Shown: positions 58,397 to 64,000 of the stretch, in pieces
Position numbering within the stretch: the stretch's first letter is position 1
Layout: the number at the start of each line of letters is the position of its first letter
Source of the DNA: Merluccius polli
Taxonomy: Eukaryota > Chordata > Actinopteri > Gadiformes > Merlucciidae
DNA length: 64,000 bases
Direction of reading: 5' to 3'
Assembly (NCBI GenBank): GCA_030340625.1
Contig: JAOPHQ010002559.1
Span: forward strand, 366,001-430,000
Position numbers and translations under genes: made by a program
The notes under the pieces: model-generated
Databases searched by the model: none
What the model was told of the DNA's origin: nothing
What the model saw: the letters and a program-made list of their open reading frames with translations, nothing else

Positions 58397-60179
58397 GAAG
58401 AAGAGTAAAACCATGCATTGAGTAAGGAATGGAAGTGAGAGACTACAAGAGAGTCAAGATATTAAAAAGGGGTTGGATATGGATAGATAGAGGGGGGGAG
58501 CCATAGAAAGAGAGAGGCAGAGTGAAAGGAAGAGAGGGCAGCCAGGGTGAGGGCTCCCTAGGCAATGGCTGGCATGTGGAGACCCAGCCCCCTGGGGCAA
58601 ATTGTCTGGGGGGCGGCTGGCCTTGCAGAGTTCACTGTCAGGTCTTAAAGCCGAGAGGGCAGCGTTAAGTCCTGTGATCAGAAATGCGTGACAGAGAATG
58701 TGTGTGGATAAGTGACAAAAATGCAATGTAGTGGTGAGCATTTCTGCTCCTTTTCGGCGTAACAAAATAAACACAAAAAAGTCAAGGCAAAGTTCTGGAG
58801 GACATCCATGAAATTAAAGATGTTTGATTGGAGTCAGCTGGAGTCAACAACAACAACAACAGCCATCTTTGTTTATCTCATTGTCGTTGTATTATTTCAC
58901 GTTGGTCTCATATCAGCATGTAATTTTCTAGAATAAACATTTCCAATGAAGTGTGTTTTGAAATGTCAACAGTTTATTTTTCTTGGTCTGAACTATCAAA
59001 TTACAAAAAAATTGTATAATGTACATCAAAAATAACAAAGTTAAAAGTCCCCCGTGCTTTTCAGTAAAATGACCATGGCAAGCAAAATTGTGATTTGTGG
59101 ATGACATATTGGAGCTGGCAGTTGATCGTCCAGGCCGATGCTGAGGTGGCATTCTGGGACGCCCGCTGAATTATAAACCTACAACCTAAAATAGGTTTCT
59201 CTGTCTGGTTTGGGTTAGCTGATATGGCTAAGTATAATGTTGCAAATGCATTTTTACAACATTAATTGTTAAAGTAGAAGATGCAAGATTTTGACCTAAA
59301 TATTTGTTTAGTTTGTAATAAGTTAAGAGTGTTGTTGTTGTTGTTGTTGAGTATATACAACACAAAGATGCTCAATGCTCAGTCAAGCCATGGTATAATA
59401 AAAGTCAGTTAAGTATGAAGACAATTCAAAAATATTTTTAAAAAGGCCTACATTGCGAGCTGGTGTGTGTGTGTGTGTGGGGGGGAGTTTGTTGGTCAGG
59501 GAAGAGGCTGAGACAGAGTGAGCGTGACAGAGAGAGAGAGAGAGAACCAGAGAACCAGAAAGAGAGAGAGTAGGGCTTGCCCTCTGCAGTATTAGTAACG
59601 GTATCCTCTGATCAGAAGTGTAAATCCAGCTGCAGTGAACTGGCCATAAATTAGATTTTCTGGAACCTGGCGTTTGCTGGAGATTTCAGACCCCCAGATC
59701 CCAGGACCCCCGGACCAGACCTAAACCTGCTGCAGCTTATCATACCCTAAACCCCTTAAAACCTCACTGATCAACCGACATGTGCCGGGTATCAGCACGG
59801 TAGGCCTACCTATTTACCTACGGCCCTCTGCTGCCGTCACAGACCCATTCACAAAGAACCGGTGGGGGGTGGGTAGGTGGGGGTGGGTGCGGTTAGTTTT
59901 CTGCAGCTTCAGCAAAAATAGCCTGTACGGTTCACAATGGACCACTTTTGTAAACAACAAAGAGGTTAAAACACAGGCTTTTGCTTCTAAAAACCTAACC
60001 CTGCCATCCAAGCCTTGGGGTTTTTGTTGGTGTGATGTGCATGCTGAAAGCTCGCCCCGAATTGCAGAGAAATCCAACGAGTCGGTTGACAATTTTGTCA
60101 GCTGCTTTCTATTCCTCGATGTGAGGAGTAATTCCAAACAGTTTATTTTCTATTCAGTCACTTCAACCCCCAGGGTCGT

Positions 60180-60210
<31 letters not shown>

Positions 60211-60327
60211 TGGTTGGTCCATGTCCTTTCTTCGACTGTGGAGCTCCACTTATTCTGATTAGCCATGCTCTGTTCTCTTCCCCAGCAGAGATGTGACGCT
60301 CCCTTTCTAAAGCCATACCTCACTCGC

Positions 60328-60393
<66 letters not shown>

Positions 60394-60440
60394 GCACACA
60401 CACTGAGCATTTCCCTAGATCTGGTAACTAAATGATGTAT

Positions 60441-60515
<75 letters not shown>

Positions 60516-60551
60516 CATGTGTGTATTTGAGTGTGTGTGTAATAGAAAGGA

Positions 60552-60582
<31 letters not shown>

Positions 60583-62739
60583 GAGATTGACACAGAGAGA
60601 GAGAGAGCGAGAGAGAGAGAGAGAGAGAGACCAAGGGGACCCAAGACAAAACATTAGCTGCAATGCTAAGGGAGCAGAGCATCATGGGTTAAGGTCTGTA
60701 TTATCCCCAGTGTCTGGGTGGCTTTCTCGGGGGTCACACAACCATGCCCAGGCCCTGGGGGCACAAGTAGCAGGATGGGCCCGAGCATCCGCTGGGATGA
60801 CCCCTGCTATCCCGACCCCGCTTGCACAGCTGCATCTGATTGGCCAGGAACAAAGAGGTGCATCTGACCCGGGCCGCGCTACACCAGGGGGGTACGGTAC
60901 CCCTCTGGAGGATTGAGTTGCATTATGATATATTTCGAAATATTTTATACTTCGTGTTTTTACCCTGTAAAAGACGGGCGTGGTCTGGGAAGAACTGTAG
61001 AGACTTATTTCAGAATCAGAACTTTATTAAGACATACGTCTGCTGGAATTTGACTTGGTGAAAGTGTGTAGACATTGACGATGCACAGGAACCTACATAA
61101 CATGTTACAGTAACAAATACCCTGCATCAAACAACATTGCAGATAATGTGCAACAACAATGAAACAAAAAAAGAATGAAACATGCAGCAGTAAAGTGCTA
61201 TGGATTAGACCTATTCCTGTTGAGAAAACAGTCTAATCCCTAAGAAATTAAGCTGTTTTTTAAAACTTTTTTTTAATGAAACCAACTGCCCATATTCGTG
61301 TTTGGAAAAAGACATACGCACACACTGCATCGGCTGCTTTTAATATTAGGCCTACTATAAAAGTCCTGTATTTTTCTACAATTGAACTTTGAAGTTCAGT
61401 TGCATTAACTAATAGGCTGTACAGACTATATTATTCCCTACAATTTATGCGTCCAATTAGCGGAACGTGCCGCCGAAAGAAGCAGCGTATTTATTTAAGG
61501 ACAGCGGGGTAAAAAATCATCCCGTGCTGTAAAATATAAATATTTATCCAGCAGTTGGCCGCCAGTGTTTGCGGCTGACAGGCTCTCCCTCGCGTCGGGA
61601 GGTTTCCCATACGGGCCTATGGCGGTGGGAGACACTGGCCCCTGCGCCAAACCCTCCCGTCCATCGCTGGCTGCTGCTGCTGCTGTCCAGGGGCCAAACA
61701 TGGAGGGGCCCGCCGTCCCCTACCACTGTAGCTGCCCTAAGTCCTCACAGGCTTAACCTGAATCGTATGGCAACTCAACATTTTTGCAAGCTTAATCGCA
61801 AACATCGTAGGCACATATTGAATCATTTTTTGCAGTCATAATAAAATAATAATTAAAATGTGAAAAGGCTATGGGATGGTCCTAAGAATTGTTTTAAAGC
61901 TTCACCTTCTCTGAGCACACACAGATTGGTTTTTCTTGTGAATTTTCTTGTTTTTACTATATTACTATAGGACGTGAGGCACGAAGTCAGACATCATTTG
62001 CTTGACGTCCAATTATCCTATTAGCCAAGTTATTACCTTAGATATGTCCAAAAAAATGTTGCTGCGAATTTTAGCACAACTAATCGCTATAGACTGAACC
62101 GTTTCGACTATGTTGTTCGAGTTACATTGTAATTTAACAATTGAATATTTAAAGTCTAAAAGCAGAATGTGAGGCCTAATTGGAAATAAACAAATTACCA
62201 GCCTTTTGTTTTTTCAAATGTACTTATAACTTCTGGTTAATGCACATAGGCCTCATACGGCTGTTAAATTGCCTTTTCCAACGGATAACTGGATTGGACA
62301 TTATGCTGTCTAAATCAGACAGGAACCGGCTTTTATAACGCGGGACCATAATTAGGTCTGCTGATATACTGCAAAATATTTGTATCCGTATTATATTTTG
62401 TTTTACCCATTCTGAAATTGCGGGCTATATAACCAGTTTGGACATTATAAAATACAATTGTTGACTTATTTGATTTGTTTGCTTACTAAATTAATCTACA
62501 CTATGTTGAGAACAAATTGAAAATAGTCTAGGAATTTAAGATGTCAAATAAATAGGCCTACCGATAGATTGTATTGCCCATGACATTTTAAATTTGTGGC
62601 TTTATTTGGTTAACCAATTGGAAGAAGCTGAACAAAAGGACAATTCTCTAAATAAATGGACTTTCCCCAATATCCTCTCATGAAAAAAAGTCTCCTTTGA
62701 GCAGAACTTTATTTCCCAAACGGTGAGGTGAGTAGCAGG
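56886..62739. other. Intergenic; simple repeats, no identifiable gene
   Basis: 57010-57140 is a degenerate tandem array of GGCAACAGGCAGG/GGTTCGG units. CA-rich tracts lie at 57886-57977 and 60334-60392, (GA)n at 58359-58391 and 60550-60630, (CT)n at 60181-60210, (GT)n at 60444-60511. A CpG-dense block lies at 61540-61745. No exon could be assigned. Confidence 0.35.
60334..60630. repeat. Compound CA/GT/GA microsatellite cluster
   Basis: (CA)n at 60334-60392, then 50 bases later (GT)n at 60444-60511, forming a dinucleotide inverted repeat, followed by GA-rich sequence to 60630. Confidence 0.9.
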
Positions 62740-62740
62740 C

Positions 62741-63260
62741 CTATATAAAGGCCTATATTACCAATATAGGCCTATATTACCAAGGTAGAGGCCTATATTA
62801 CCAAGGTATAGGCCTATATTACCAAGGTAGAGGCCTATATTACCAAGGTAGAGGCCTATATTACCAAGGTATAGGCCTATATTACCAAGGTATAGGCCTA
62901 TATTACCAATGTATAGGGCTATATTACCAAGGTATTTGGCATATTACCAAGGTATAGGCCTATATTACCAAGGTATAGACCTATATTACCAAGGTACAGG
63001 CCTATATTACCAAGGTAGAGGCCTATATTACCAAGGTACAGGCCTATATTACCAAGGTAGGCTATATTACCAATGTAGGCTATATTACCAAGGTATATGG
63101 CTATATTACCAATGTCTAGGGCTAAATTACCAAGGTATAGGCCTATAATATCCAGGGTGTAGGCCTATATTACAAAGGTATAGGGCTATATTACCAAGGT
63201 ATGCCTATATTACCAAGGTATGCCTATATTACCAAGGTATAGGCCTATATTACCAGGGTG
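62741..63260. repeat. 21-bp minisatellite, about two dozen copies
   Basis: Unit AGGCCTATATTACCAAGGTA plus one base, with point variants and a few shortened units. Because 21 is a multiple of three, the plus strand is open as a YYQG(I/T)GL heptad repeat (62909-63148), which is a by-product and not a gene. Confidence 0.92.
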
Positions 63261-64000
63261 AAGGCTACCGCAGGTGTTGTCCCGTCTTCGGCTGCCATGT
63301 ATCTGGGGAAAGGGTTAAGTCAGAGGACCAGATAGAGATGTCCTCTAGCTCTCAGTCTAATCAATGTCCCATGGTTGCCGTGCATCCGTTTATCCGTGTA
63401 TCGTGTCTCACTGTTGACCACCGTTAATTTGATCATGCCCCTCGGGTCAAGTAGTCCGTCCCCATCACTACAGTAAACACATTGAGACAGTATGTATTGG
63501 TAGCGCTGGCATGCACGCGTCCGCGGCACCGTGGTCGCGCCGAGGTCCAGAAGATGGCTTCATTAAGGCACGTGTTAATGAGCTCCGGTAGACGGTTTTA
63601 TAGGAGAGGTCCTCTAATCAGATCCAGTTGGAGAGGGAAAAATATTTATGGCGACCAGATAGGTTATGTCACAACCAGGCGTTCATCAGCGTACACACTG
63701 CGATCCCAACTGTCCCGTAGCCTACTGTGCGGGTCTGAAGCGCTCGCCACACCACAGGCTGACTGTAAAATGCGACGAAAACGCAGTTCATTTGTTCATT
63801 TCAAATGTAAGTTAAAGGTCATTGTTATTGTCTTTTCTCTTCTATTGTTTTCTAGGCTATTGGTTTTTTGTCTTGTCCCCATGTGCTTTAGGCTTTTTGG
63901 ACTTACGTTGCCCAAAATAAGATTGTTAAATACGGTTGTCACGTTTTATTTATTTGTACGACTTGTATACACATTTTTGCTAAGATAAACTCATCATTAA
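63261..64000. other. End of window; open frame of unknown value
   Basis: A 168-codon plus-strand frame (63482-63988) has a basic first half and a hydrophobic C-terminal half (VIVIVFSLLLFSRLLVFCLV). Start choice is unclear, the hydrophobic part comes from T-rich DNA, and no family is recognised. A short CpG-rich block lies at 63510-63560. Confidence 0.2.

Noticed and set aside
62909..63148. YYQG heptad-repeat protein
   Set aside because: It arises because the minisatellite unit is 21 bp; many units break the frame and no start or promoter is seen.
63482..63988. 168-codon frame as a membrane protein gene
   Set aside because: No family recognised, hydrophobic half comes from T-rich DNA, no splice or promoter support; kept only as a low-confidence note.

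Overview
The window looks like nuclear DNA of a ray-finned (teleost) fish. It has small exons with GT-AG introns, many long (CA)n/(TG)n tracts, and fish-typical repeats (L2-like LINE, DIRS-like, Ty3/Gypsy, Tc1/mariner, hAT and Harbinger-type pieces). Only one host gene can be read with confidence: slc6a17 (NTT4), a synaptic-vesicle neutral amino acid transporter of the SLC6 family, on the minus strand. Its 11 coding exons run from the ATG at 40462 to the stop at 10088. All junctions keep frame and give a 730-residue protein. A 5' non-coding exon ends at 43295 inside a CpG-rich promoter region with a perfect cAMP-response element at 43709-43716.

Layout. 1-1200: weak relic of an LTR-retroelement pol end. 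1640-6114: decayed, nearly full-length L2-like LINE with an SGNH/GDSL-type ORF1, endonuclease and reverse transcriptase. 6115-10087: non-coding, long CA repeats, a short unidentified minus-strand ORF (9569-9880). 10088-43295: slc6a17, with large introns full of transposon debris, an intact Tc1/mariner transposon with a DD36E catalytic triad (20992-22211), a DIRS-like tyrosine-recombinase retroelement relic (32.5-33.7 kb) and a ZBED/hAT transposase relic (34.1-34.9 kb). 43.7-64 kb: 5' flank of slc6a17 with a second truncated L2 (45.2-46.4 kb), a Harbinger-like element with perfect 40-bp terminal inverted repeats (47441-48334) whose empty-site paralogue lies at about 51.0-51.2 kb, a hAT MITE with an 8-bp target duplication (50038-50404), a Ty3/Gypsy relic (52.9-53.7 kb), a MITE at 56351-56885 and a 21-bp minisatellite (62.74-63.26 kb).

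The strongest new signal is inside slc6a17. A 48-nt segment (16026-16073) has good splice sites on both sides, no stop, a phase of 0/0 and raised GC. It would add 16 residues to extracellular/lumenal loop 4, just before the conserved VQGTGLAF segment. The exons around it (6, 7 and this cassette) are bracketed by two inverted copies of one repeat family (14232-14865 and 18682-19474). This is a layout known to favour RNA pairing, exon skipping or circular RNA. No tRNA, rRNA, CRISPR array or prokaryotic feature was seen.
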